The position numbers and the translations under genes were made by a program. From Burkholderia sp. OK233 (GTDB lineage: Bacteria; Pseudomonadota; Gammaproteobacteria; Burkholderiales; Burkholderiaceae), in contig NZ_OCSR01000002.1 of assembly GCF_900230185.1 (NCBI RefSeq), positions 3,658,001 to 3,722,000 of the forward strand: DNA of 64,000 nucleotides, read 5' to 3'. The notes under the pieces were generated by a model. That model saw nothing but the letters and a program-made list of their open reading frames with translations, did not search any database and was not told where the DNA came from. Numbering within the stretch: the first letter of the stretch is position 1; each line of letters begins with the position of its first letter. Shown one piece after another: positions 35,213-43,434 of the stretch.

Positions 35213-35760
35213 ACGCAAATGTGCAAGCTGAATTCTCGCTGAACGATTTGCAAACACTCGACCGAGAGCGAGTACATCGAATCCAGCAGTTTTTGTTTTT
35301 CGAAGCGAGGCTGCTTGATAACGAGCGTTGGGCCGAATGGCTTGCGCTCATGACCCCCGACATTCACTACTGGATGCCGGCCATCGAAAATCGCCGCAGA
35401 GCCGACCGGCTCGGCGCATATGCACCCGGACGGGGAGCGTATTTCGACGACTGTCATCTTGACCTCGAACGAAGGGTTGCCCGCTTTCTTCAGCCATCCG
35501 CATGGGCAGAGGATCCGCCGACGCGGCATGTTCATGTGATCAGCAACGTGGAGGCCTTTCGCGCTGAAGACGATGGCGAATACGTGGTGCATTCGGTCTT
35601 CGTCAATTATCGAAGCCGTGGCGAAGCAGATAACGATTTACTGCTTGGTCGCCGGGAAGACATCCTGCGCGAAGTCGATGGAGACCTACGCATTGCGCGC
35701 CGGAAAGTCGTCATCACGCAGTCTCTGCTGATGTCCAAAAACATTAATACTTTCTTTTGA
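35209..35760 (+). CDS. Aromatic ring-hydroxylating dioxygenase, beta subunit
   Basis: 183 residues. Family features: VHRIQQFLFFEARLLDNERWAEWL, DIHYWMPA, WAEDPPTRHVHVISNV and the C terminus KNINTFF. Structural subunit of the alpha3-beta3 oxygenase. The ATG overlaps the alpha stop as ATGA (35209-35212), giving coupled translation. Confidence 0.93.
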   Translation: MNANVQAEFSLNDLQTLDRERVHRIQQFLFFEARLLDNERWAEWLALMTPDIHYWMPAIENRRRADRLGAYAPGRGAYFDDCHLDLERRVARFLQPSAWAEDPPTRHVHVISNVEAFRAEDDGEYVVHSVFVNYRSRGEADNDLLLGRREDILREVDGDLRIARRKVVITQSLLMSKNINTFF

Positions 35761-35762
35761 TC

Positions 35763-36575
35763 ATGGGTTGGCTCAATGATGATGTGGCGCTTGTAACAGG
35801 CGCGAATTCCGGGATCGGACTCGCTGTCGTGCGTCGATTCCTTGCCGAAGGTGCACGCGGAGTCGGTGTATTGATCCGCAATGCCGCGCAGGCCGACGTA
35901 ATGCTCAAGGAGTTCGGTGACAGGATCGTGGTTACCGTGGGTGACGTGCAAGCGCCCGAAGCGAACCGTGAAGCTGTCGATGCAACACTGCGCCGGTTCG
36001 GAAAGCTCGACACTCTGGTAGGCAACGCGGGTGTGTGGGACCACTTCGCCTCCTTGCGGAAGTTCGATGGAGCCACGTTGGCGGCAACATTCAACGAAGT
36101 CTTCGGTGTGAATGTGCTTGGCTACATGTTGGCGGCGCACGCGGCGGCACCCGCGTTGCGCGAGACGCGCGGGAGCATGATCTTCACGCTCTCGAACGCC
36201 AGCTTCTATGCGGGCGGCGGCGGCCCGGTGTATGTCGCATCGAAGCACGCCGGCGTTGGACTTGTGAAGCAGCTTGCCTACGAACTCGCGCCTGAGATCC
36301 GCGTGAACGCCGTCGCGCCCGGCGGGACGGTAACGCCGCTGAAAGGGCCTAAGGCCTTGGGACGTGAGAACGACCGGCTGTCGGACATCCCGGGCTTTTC
36401 GGATGCGGTGGCCGACGCCATGCCGCTTGGTTTCATTGCCCAGCCTGAAGATCACGCCGGCCATTACGTGCTGCTCGCGTCCCGCGCCAATTCGCCAGCT
36501 ACGACGGCCGCCATTTTCCAGAGCGACGGCGGCTGGGAGATTCGCGGGCGGCCGGCTCGGAAGCAGTCCCTGTGA
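35763..36575 (+). CDS. cis-Dihydrodiol dehydrogenase (SDR, HcaB/BphB-like)
   Basis: 270 residues of the short-chain dehydrogenase family: ALVTGANSGIGLAV (cofactor), NAGVWDHFASL, the Ser and Tyr-x-x-x-Lys in SNASFYAGGGGPVYVASKHA, and QLAYELAPEIRVNAVAPGG. The NAGxWDH and FTLSNAxxYxGGGGP segments are typical of 3-phenylpropionate/cinnamate and biphenyl dihydrodiol dehydrogenases. It re-aromatises the cis-diol to a catechol for the LigAB-type dioxygenase. The first ATG after the beta stop (35758-35760) is at 35763. Confidence 0.88.
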   Translation: MGWLNDDVALVTGANSGIGLAVVRRFLAEGARGVGVLIRNAAQADVMLKEFGDRIVVTVGDVQAPEANREAVDATLRRFGKLDTLVGNAGVWDHFASLRKFDGATLAATFNEVFGVNVLGYMLAAHAAAPALRETRGSMIFTLSNASFYAGGGGPVYVASKHAGVGLVKQLAYELAPEIRVNAVAPGGTVTPLKGPKALGRENDRLSDIPGFSDAVADAMPLGFIAQPEDHAGHYVLLASRANSPATTAAIFQSDGGWEIRGRPARKQSL

Positions 36576-36597
36576 CGCAACCGTCTATCGGAACATC

Positions 36598-37632
36598 ATG
36601 CAAGAAAACACCACTGCCTCCGCTCTTCGCGCGTTATTTGCGAAGACCCGCTTACCCGTCATGGCCGCTCCAATGTTTCTGGTTTCGAGCCCGGAACTGG
36701 TCGTTGCTTCGTCCCGTGCGGGTATCGTCGGGACATATGCCGCACCGAATGCGCGCAACGTCGAAGCGCTCGATCGCGCATTGAGTGACATTGCCGCAGG
36801 CGTCCTGCAAGGCGGAAGCGCGCCTTGGGCGCTGAACATGATCGTCCACAGCAGCTACGACCGCTTCGAAGATGAACTCGCACTGGTTCTTCGCTACAAG
36901 CCGCAAATCGTTACTACTGCTTTGGGCAGCCCTCGCCGGGTCCTGCAGCAAGTGCATGGCTATGGTGGTTTTGTCATGGCGGATGTCGCCACACCGGCGA
37001 TGGCGCGAAAGGCGGTCGATACGGGTGTGGATGGGCTGATTCTCGTGTGCGCGGGCGCGGGTGGCCACACGGGTACTTATCATCCGTTCTCATTCGTCGA
37101 CGAAGTGCGCAAATTCTGGAGTGGTCCACTCGGCCTCGCCGGGGCAGTATCGACGGGTGCGCACGTGCGTGCCAGCCAGCAGATCGGAGCTGACTTCGCG
37201 GTGCTTGGGACGAGATTTATCGCAGCCGAGGAGAGTATGGCGCAGCCTGCGTACCGCGACATGCTGGTGGAAAGCAGAATGGAGGATCTCGTCGCGTCGA
37301 AAGCAGTGTCAGGCGTGCTCGCCAACTGGCTGCGCCCCACGCTTGAGAGCGCGGGACTCTCCGCAACGCAACTCGGCGAGGAAAAGAAGATCGACTTCTC
37401 GGGTGACATTAGTACGGCACCTAAGGCGTGGAGGGATGTTTGGTCCGCGGGTCACGGAGTAGGTTCAGTGAGCGCCGTAGAGCCATTGTCGTTAATTGTC
37501 GACCGCCTGGCGAGCGAGTATGCAGCATGCCTTTCTATTGAACGGACCTCAATGGGGCGGCTTTCCCGGCAGGTGGAAAGCTGGAATCCCGTATACACGA
37601 CGGCTACCAACGGGCAAGGAGTTCCGCAATGA
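36598..37632 (+). CDS. Nitronate monooxygenase-like FMN enzyme (NPD family)
   Basis: 344 residues of the 2-nitropropane dioxygenase/nitronate monooxygenase TIM-barrel family: LPVMAAPMFLVSSPELV at the N terminus, GLILVCAGAGGHTGTY (FMN loop with the family His) and IGADFAVLGTRFIAAEES. Its presence between a diol dehydrogenase and a hydratase gene in a meta-cleavage operon is unusual. Family members also include enoyl reductases and quinone reductases, so nitronate is not proven as substrate. The start is set at ATG 36598. Its stop overlaps the next ATG as ATGA. Confidence 0.82.
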   Translation: MQENTTASALRALFAKTRLPVMAAPMFLVSSPELVVASSRAGIVGTYAAPNARNVEALDRALSDIAAGVLQGGSAPWALNMIVHSSYDRFEDELALVLRYKPQIVTTALGSPRRVLQQVHGYGGFVMADVATPAMARKAVDTGVDGLILVCAGAGGHTGTYHPFSFVDEVRKFWSGPLGLAGAVSTGAHVRASQQIGADFAVLGTRFIAAEESMAQPAYRDMLVESRMEDLVASKAVSGVLANWLRPTLESAGLSATQLGEEKKIDFSGDISTAPKAWRDVWSAGHGVGSVSAVEPLSLIVDRLASEYAACLSIERTSMGRLSRQVESWNPVYTTATNGQGVPQ

Positions 37633-38411
37633 AAAACGAGCGGATCGAACTCGCGGCCAGCGCGCTATGGGAAGCACGACAGACGCGGACAACGATTGCC
37701 CGCATATCAGAGACTTTCAATATCGAGGGAGTCGATGAGGCCTACGCGGTCGCCGAAATCAACACACATGCAACGTTGGTTACGGGGCGACGCATCGTAG
37801 GAAATAAAATAGGCTTGACCTCGAAAGCAGTACAACAGCAATTGGGCGTGGATCAACCGGACTTCGGCGTGCTTTTCGACGACATGGAGTTCCTGACTGG
37901 CGCTGTTTTACCAGCAGACCACCTGATTCAACCTAAGGCCGAAGCCGAGATCGCCTTCATTCTGGGGCGCGACCTGGACGAAGACGTGATTAGTTGGGGG
38001 CGCTTTTTGCAAGGCATCGAGTATGCGTTGCCGGCTATCGAGATCGTCGATAGCGTCATCGAAGATTGGAAGATCACACTGGTCGATACGATTGCCGATA
38101 ACGCTTCATCCGGTGTCTTTGTGCTTGGAGACACCCCGCGTCGCATCTCGGATATCGACCTGGCCGGCTGCCCAATGCGTTGTACGGCAAACGGAGTGCT
38201 CGTATCCGAGGGTATAGGTTCAGCGTGCCTGGGTAATCCACTCTACGCCGCATGGTGGCTGGCCAAGGTGTTGGCGAAGCGCGATCAGCCGTTGAGAGCG
38301 GGCGATGTGGTGCTATCGGGTGCGCTCGGTCCAATGGTTGCGGTATCAAAAGGCACGGAGATCGATGTTCGGATTGACGGGTTCGGCCCGGTTTCTTGCA
38401 GGATCGTTTAA
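37629..38411 (+). CDS. 2-hydroxypenta-2,4-dienoate hydratase (second copy in window)
   Basis: 260 residues. GNKIGLTSKAVQQQLGVDQP marks the MhpD/DmpE hydratase branch; KAEAEIAFILGRDL and TIADNASSGVFVLG follow. It acts after the C-C hydrolase to give 4-hydroxy-2-oxovalerate. It is related to, but clearly different from, the hydratase at 21740, in contrast to the identical dehydrogenase/aldolase pairs. ATGA overlap with the preceding gene. Confidence 0.9.
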   Translation: MKNERIELAASALWEARQTRTTIARISETFNIEGVDEAYAVAEINTHATLVTGRRIVGNKIGLTSKAVQQQLGVDQPDFGVLFDDMEFLTGAVLPADHLIQPKAEAEIAFILGRDLDEDVISWGRFLQGIEYALPAIEIVDSVIEDWKITLVDTIADNASSGVFVLGDTPRRISDIDLAGCPMRCTANGVLVSEGIGSACLGNPLYAAWWLAKVLAKRDQPLRAGDVVLSGALGPMVAVSKGTEIDVRIDGFGPVSCRIV

Positions 38412-38518
38412 TCGTCCGCGGGTCAGAGCGGAAGGAGGAGAGAGACAATGAACTACGTAAGCGTGGTATGGACGAATAGTCGAGCACGCCTGCGTGTTGG
38501 AGCGGTGATGGAGCAGAC

Positions 38519-40372
38519 ATGTTGAACACAGTTCATCGAAAATCGCCGCTTCTTCGTGCTGGTGCATTGGCCGTGCCGCAAGTGACGCGTGAAAACCGCC
38601 ACGACGGTAGTTTCGTGCTTCGATCGGCGGAGTTTCTTCAGCCGTACCATCGGCGCATTGGAGAATGGCTAATCGAGTGGGCTCACAAGACCCCCGATGC
38701 AATCTTTATCGCAGAGCGGGATGCTGACAATGCCTGTTACGCGTGGCGAGAAATTAGTTACTCGCAGGCATACGACAAGGTACGTCGAGTTGGTCAGGCA
38801 CTGCTCGATCTCAATCTGCCCGTCGGTGGCGCTATCGTGGCTTTGTCCGACAATAGCGTGAACCTTGCACTGCTGTCGTTGGCGGCAATGCATGTCGGCA
38901 AGCCGATTGCAATCGTATCGTCCGCGTACTCGCGTGTGGCGACCGATCACTCCAAGCTGCATGCGATGCTCGACCAGCTCGCACCCGCCTTGATCTATGC
39001 GGAAGACGGTGAGGTCTACCGTCGTGCAATCGAGGGATATCCAGAGAGCTGCGAGGTCGTCTATACGCGCAATGTGGGTTCGGGCGCTCTCTCATTCACC
39101 GAATTGGAAACATGTGTTTTGACGGACGCGGTGGAACGGGCGTTTCGCGCAGTCACGCCTCAAACCCCGGCGCGACTGCTGCTGACGTCAGGCTCGACTG
39201 GAAAACCAAAGGTCGTCGTTAACACGCACGACATGCTTTGCGCGAACCAGCAGATGATTGCGCAATGCTGGCGCTTCATCGACCGTGCACAGCCAGTCGT
39301 GCTCGACTGGTTGCCGTGGAGCCATACATTCGGAGCGAATCACAATTTCAATCTGATTTTGCGCAATGGCGGGACGCTTTATATCGACGACGGCCGTCCA
39401 GTGCCGGGTCTTATCGAGAGAACAGTCCGGAATCTGAAGGATGTGAGGCCCACGCTTTTCTTCAACGTGCCGAAGGGTTATGACGCACTGTTGCCATTAC
39501 TCGAGAAGGACGAAGAGGCGGCCGCTGCGCTATTCGAACGCGTGGAAATGCTCTTCTTCGCGGCTGCAGCTTTGCCACAGAAAACAGCGGAACGAGTTCA
39601 GACGCTCGCATTGACGGTGCGGGACGAACCTGTGTTCTTCACGACCGAGTGGGGCGCGACCGAGACCTCGCCCGTTATCACGAGCGCGCACTTTCGGACA
39701 TCAGATTCACGTAACGTGGGTGTCCCGGTTCCTGGCGTCGAACTCAAGTTCGTGCCTTGCCAGGACAAGCTCGAGATGAGGGTTCGCGGGCCGTCTGTGT
39801 TCACGACCTACCGTGATGACCCTGATCGTACCCGGGCGGCGTTTGACGAAGAGGGGTTCTATTGTATTGGGGACGCGGGCCGCCTTGCAGACCCGAGCGA
39901 TCCCAACTCCGGCGTGATTTTCGATGGACGGGTCGCCGAAGATTTCAAATTGACTACCGGTACGTGGGTGTCGGTCGGGACGCTTCGTGTTCGGGCCGTG
40001 TCCGAGCTGACTCCCTATGTGCAGGACGCGGTTGTGACGGGCCACGACCGCGATGAGGTCGGGCTACTACTGTTCCCTTCGGCTGCGCTTCGAGCATTGG
40101 CTGGCGAGAACGCCGCAACGTGGAGTGGCGATCAACTGGCTTGCTGCCCTGAAGTGCGTACGGCGCTGACGCACGCGCTTACTCAGTTGGGTGCGGGTCT
40201 GGGTTCCTCTCAAAGACCGACGCGTGCAGTGCTGTTGTCGACGCCACCGTCGCTCGAGTTGGGCGAGATTACCGACAAGGGCTATCTCAATCAGCGCGCG
40301 GTGCTGACACTGCGTGCGTCAGAGGTGGAGCGCCTGTATTCCGATGATCTCGCCGTCATCCGGGCGGGCTAA
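38519..40372 (+). CDS. Feruloyl-CoA synthetase-like aryl-CoA ligase
   Basis: 617 residues of the AMP-forming acyl-CoA ligase family, close in length and pattern to feruloyl-CoA synthetase (Fcs). LLLTSGSTGKPKVVVNTH is the ATP-binding P-loop motif, WLPWSHTFGANHNFN and FFTTEWGATETSP carry the adenylation motifs, and EEGFYCIGDAGRLADP precedes FDGRVAEDFKLTTGTWV. It would activate an aryl or cinnamic-type acid to its CoA thioester. CoA activation is not part of the hca/mhp route, so either the substrate or the released acid needs CoA. It lies 107 bases after the hydratase gene. Confidence 0.82.
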   Translation: MLNTVHRKSPLLRAGALAVPQVTRENRHDGSFVLRSAEFLQPYHRRIGEWLIEWAHKTPDAIFIAERDADNACYAWREISYSQAYDKVRRVGQALLDLNLPVGGAIVALSDNSVNLALLSLAAMHVGKPIAIVSSAYSRVATDHSKLHAMLDQLAPALIYAEDGEVYRRAIEGYPESCEVVYTRNVGSGALSFTELETCVLTDAVERAFRAVTPQTPARLLLTSGSTGKPKVVVNTHDMLCANQQMIAQCWRFIDRAQPVVLDWLPWSHTFGANHNFNLILRNGGTLYIDDGRPVPGLIERTVRNLKDVRPTLFFNVPKGYDALLPLLEKDEEAAAALFERVEMLFFAAAALPQKTAERVQTLALTVRDEPVFFTTEWGATETSPVITSAHFRTSDSRNVGVPVPGVELKFVPCQDKLEMRVRGPSVFTTYRDDPDRTRAAFDEEGFYCIGDAGRLADPSDPNSGVIFDGRVAEDFKLTTGTWVSVGTLRVRAVSELTPYVQDAVVTGHDRDEVGLLLFPSAALRALAGENAATWSGDQLACCPEVRTALTHALTQLGAGLGSSQRPTRAVLLSTPPSLELGEITDKGYLNQRAVLTLRASEVERLYSDDLAVIRAG

Positions 40373-40396
40373 CCCATTCTCAAACAGGAGTCTCAA

Positions 40397-41338
40397 ATGA
40401 AACGTAAGGCCGCAATCATCGGCTCGGGCAACATCGGCACGGACCTGATGATCAAGATCATGCGCCACAGCCAGCATCTGGAGATGGCGACGATGGTCGG
40501 CATCGATCCGAACTCCGACGGCCTCGCGCGGGCTGCACGCCTGGGCGTAGCAACCACGCACGAAGGCGCCGAAGGCCTCACGCGCCTGCCCGTGTTCGAC
40601 GACATCGACTTTGTGTTCGACGCCACCTCGGCCGGTGCGCACGTGAAGAACGACGCGCTGCTGCGCGGACTCAAGCCGTCCATCCGCATGATTGACCTCA
40701 CCCCCGCCGCCATCGGACCGTATTGCATCCCCGTGGTGAACCTCGACGCACATCTCGACACGCCCAACGTCAACATGGTGACCTGCGGCGGCCAGGCGAC
40801 GATCCCCATCGTCGCGGCCGTCTCACGTGTGGCGAAGGTTCACTACGCCGAGATTGTCGCGTCCATCAGCAGTCGCTCGGCCGGACCGGGCACGCGCGCG
40901 AACATCGACGAATTCACCGAGACCACCTCCAGGGCCATCGAGGTGGTGGGCGGCGCAGCAAAGGGCAAGGCCATCATCGTGCTCAACCCGGCCGAGCCAC
41001 CGCTGATGATGCGCGACACCGTCTATACGCTGTCGGATGTCGCGGATCGCGCAGAGATCGAACAGTCGATCGGGGAGATGGTGGCGAAGGTCCACGCCTA
41101 CGTGCCCGGCTACCGCCTCAAGCAGCGCGTGCAGTTCGACGAGATCCCCGCGAGCGCGCCGCTGAACATTCCGGGGCTGGGCAGATTCAGCGGCCTGAAG
41201 ACCTCGGTATTTCTCGAGGTGGAAGGCGCCGCACACTATCTGCCCGCGTACGCCGGCAATCTCGACATCATGACCTCCGCCGCGCTCGCCACCGCCGAGC
41301 GCATGGCCAAGACCCTCCTGAGCGTTCAGGGAGCCTGA
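40397..41338 (+). CDS. Acylating acetaldehyde dehydrogenase (copy 2)
   Basis: 313 residues, same protein as that encoded at 20778-21719 (catalytic Cys in VNMVTCGGQATIP). Here AGGAG lies seven bases before the ATG, unlike the first copy. It converts the acetaldehyde from the partner aldolase to acetyl-CoA. It follows the CoA-ligase gene by 24 bases. Confidence 0.95.
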   Translation: MKRKAAIIGSGNIGTDLMIKIMRHSQHLEMATMVGIDPNSDGLARAARLGVATTHEGAEGLTRLPVFDDIDFVFDATSAGAHVKNDALLRGLKPSIRMIDLTPAAIGPYCIPVVNLDAHLDTPNVNMVTCGGQATIPIVAAVSRVAKVHYAEIVASISSRSAGPGTRANIDEFTETTSRAIEVVGGAAKGKAIIVLNPAEPPLMMRDTVYTLSDVADRAEIEQSIGEMVAKVHAYVPGYRLKQRVQFDEIPASAPLNIPGLGRFSGLKTSVFLEVEGAAHYLPAYAGNLDIMTSAALATAERMAKTLLSVQGA

Positions 41339-42350
41339 TCCGATGAGCAAGAAACTCTATATCTCCGATGTGACGCTGCGCGATGGCAGTCACGCAATCC
41401 GTCACCAGTATTCGATTGACAACGTACAGGCCATCGCGAGAGCGCTGGACCGCGCGAAGGTCGACAGCATCGAGGTGGCGCACGGCGACGGGCTGCAGGG
41501 CTCGAGCTTCAATTACGGTTTCGGCGCCCACAGCGACCTCGAATGGATCGAGGCGGTGGCCGACGTCGTGACGCACGCACAGATCGCCACGCTGCTGTTG
41601 CCCGGCATCGGCACGATTCACGACCTGAAAGCCGCGTATCAGGCGGGCGCGCGCATCGTGCGGGTGGCGACGCACTGCACGGAAGCCGACATCTCGAAGC
41701 AGCACATCGAGTATGCGCGCGAGCTGGGCATGGACACGGTGGGCTTCCTGATGATGAGCCACATGACCACGCCGGAGAACCTTGCCGTCGAAGCGAAGAA
41801 TATGGAAAGCTACGGCGCGACGTGCATCTACGTGGTCGATTCAGGTGGCGCGCTGAACATGAACGATGTGCGTGACCGCTTCCGGGCCGTCAAACAGGTG
41901 CTGAAGCCCGAAACGCAAACGGGCATCCACGCGCATCACAACCTGTCGCTGGGCGTGGCGAATTCCATCGTCGCGGTGGAGGAAGGCTGCGACCGTATCG
42001 ACGCGTCGCTGGCGGGCATGGGGGCGGGCGCGGGCAATGCACCGCTCGAGGTGTTCATCGCGGCGGCCGAACGCCTGGGCTGGAATCACGGCACGGACCT
42101 GTACACGCTGATGGACGCGGCAGACGACATTGTGCGCCCGCTGCAGGACCGGCCCGTGCGCGTGGATCGCGAGACGCTCGCGCTGGGCTATGCGGGCGTG
42201 TACTCGAGCTTCCTGCGTCACTCGGAAGTGGCGGCGAAGAAGTACGACCTCAGGACGGTGGATATCCTGGTCGAGTTGGGCAAGCGTCGCATGGTTGGTG
42301 GTCAGGAAGACATGATCGTCGACGTCGCGCTCGATCTCAAGGCACAACAG
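40397..42350 (+). repeat. 1954-bp inverted repeat, copy 2 (acetaldehyde dehydrogenase + aldolase)
   Basis: Reverse complement of 19766-21719 with no difference found and equal length. It starts at the dehydrogenase ATG (preceding bases differ) and ends after GGCACAACAG inside the last codons of the aldolase gene. The two copies face away from each other, 18.7 kb apart. Confidence 0.92.
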
Positions 42351-42362
42351 GCAACTGTGTAA
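41343..42362 (+). CDS. 4-hydroxy-2-oxovalerate aldolase (copy 2)
   Basis: 339 residues, identical to the product of 19745-20773 up to LDLKAQQ, after which it ends ATV instead of QGEALK. Same DmpG/BphI motifs (TLRDGSHAIRH, HAHHNLSLG). Completes the lower pathway of this operon to pyruvate and acetaldehyde. The differing tail marks the end of the repeated DNA. Confidence 0.95.
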   Translation: MSKKLYISDVTLRDGSHAIRHQYSIDNVQAIARALDRAKVDSIEVAHGDGLQGSSFNYGFGAHSDLEWIEAVADVVTHAQIATLLLPGIGTIHDLKAAYQAGARIVRVATHCTEADISKQHIEYARELGMDTVGFLMMSHMTTPENLAVEAKNMESYGATCIYVVDSGGALNMNDVRDRFRAVKQVLKPETQTGIHAHHNLSLGVANSIVAVEEGCDRIDASLAGMGAGAGNAPLEVFIAAAERLGWNHGTDLYTLMDAADDIVRPLQDRPVRVDRETLALGYAGVYSSFLRHSEVAAKKYDLRTVDILVELGKRRMVGGQEDMIVDVALDLKAQQATV

Positions 42363-42377
42363 TAGGACGGAGTGACG

Positions 42378-43379
42378 ATGGCGACGTTTTTAGTCAAATT
42401 TGAACCGTCAAACGTCGAGTTGCCATGCGACGGAGACGTGACCCTGCTCGAGACTGCCTTGGCGGCGGGATATTTCCCAAAACATAGCTGTCGCCGAGGC
42501 GAATGCAGGTCTTGTGAGACGCGGATTGTATCGGGCGAAGTGCGATATGAAGGGGGACGTGCTCCTGACGGACTGATGGCCGACCATTGCCTGACCTGCC
42601 TTGCCATCCCAACGAGTGACGTCGTACTAGATGCACCCGAAGTATCGAATGTCCCCGGTCGTCGGCTCGTGAAAGCTGGCGCTCGCGTGACATCGGTTGA
42701 CCGGATTAGTGACGATGTAGCCGTTGTTCGCATTCAGATACCCGCGGGTAGCGGCTTTGACTTTGATCCGGGACAGTATCTGGACGTACTGTTGCGCGAT
42801 GGCACGCGTCGCAGCTACTCAATGGCAAATGCTCCGGCAATCGACGGCCATGTTGAATGGCATATTCGCGCGATACCTGATGGCCGCTTCTCGCAGCATG
42901 TCTATCAGCAACTAAAACCGCGTGATTTGCTGCGTATCGAAGGTCCGTTTGGGTCCTTCAATTTGAGGGATTCCGCCGCGCCGATTATTTTTCTCGCGTC
43001 GGGGACGGGATATGCACCCATTGCGTCGATGATGCGTGCGCACGCCGACAAGATCGCAAGGCGAAGCGCTACGTTTTATTGGGGGGGACGCCGGGAGCAG
43101 GATTTGTATGCGACGGAGGAAGCCGTCGCTTGGGCTTCGTCTACGGATGGTTTGCGCTTCGTACCAGTTCTTTCGGATCCGTGTGAAGGCTGGCGTGGGC
43201 GTACTGGATTCGTGCATGAGGCAGTGCAGCAGGACCATCCGGATCTCTCGCGCTTCGAGGTCTATGCATGCGGGAATCCGTTGATGATCGATGCAGCACG
43301 CGCCATTTTTCGCGAGGAATGTGAGCTGAAGGAAGCCAGCTTCTTCAGCGATTCGTTTGTAACGGCTGTCACCCAATGA
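42378..43379 (+). CDS. Ferredoxin reductase component of the dioxygenase (2Fe-2S/FAD/NAD)
   Basis: 333 residues. N-terminal plant-type [2Fe-2S] domain with Cys38, Cys43, Cys46 and Cys74 (CRRGECRSC and CLTC), then the FAD motif RRSYSMAN, the NAD motif LASGTGYAPI and a C-terminal ACGNPLMI. With the separate Rieske ferredoxin this makes a class III (naphthalene dioxygenase-type) electron chain. AGGACGGAG precedes the ATG at 42378 (GTG at 42372 possible). Last gene of the operon, separated from the other oxygenase genes by the repeat pair. Confidence 0.92.
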   Translation: MATFLVKFEPSNVELPCDGDVTLLETALAAGYFPKHSCRRGECRSCETRIVSGEVRYEGGRAPDGLMADHCLTCLAIPTSDVVLDAPEVSNVPGRRLVKAGARVTSVDRISDDVAVVRIQIPAGSGFDFDPGQYLDVLLRDGTRRSYSMANAPAIDGHVEWHIRAIPDGRFSQHVYQQLKPRDLLRIEGPFGSFNLRDSAAPIIFLASGTGYAPIASMMRAHADKIARRSATFYWGGRREQDLYATEEAVAWASSTDGLRFVPVLSDPCEGWRGRTGFVHEAVQQDHPDLSRFEVYACGNPLMIDAARAIFREECELKEASFFSDSFVTAVTQ

Positions 43380-43393
43380 ACGTTGCGAGTGAG

Positions 43394-43418
43394 GCCGGAT
43401 TCGTCAACTAAATCCGGC
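43394..43418. terminator. Hairpin between convergent reductase and threonine synthase genes
   Basis: Arms GCCGGATT and AATCCGGC around nine bases, 15 bases after the reductase stop. No T-run. Confidence 0.5.
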
Positions 43419-43434
43419 GGCCAATGTAAGACAC

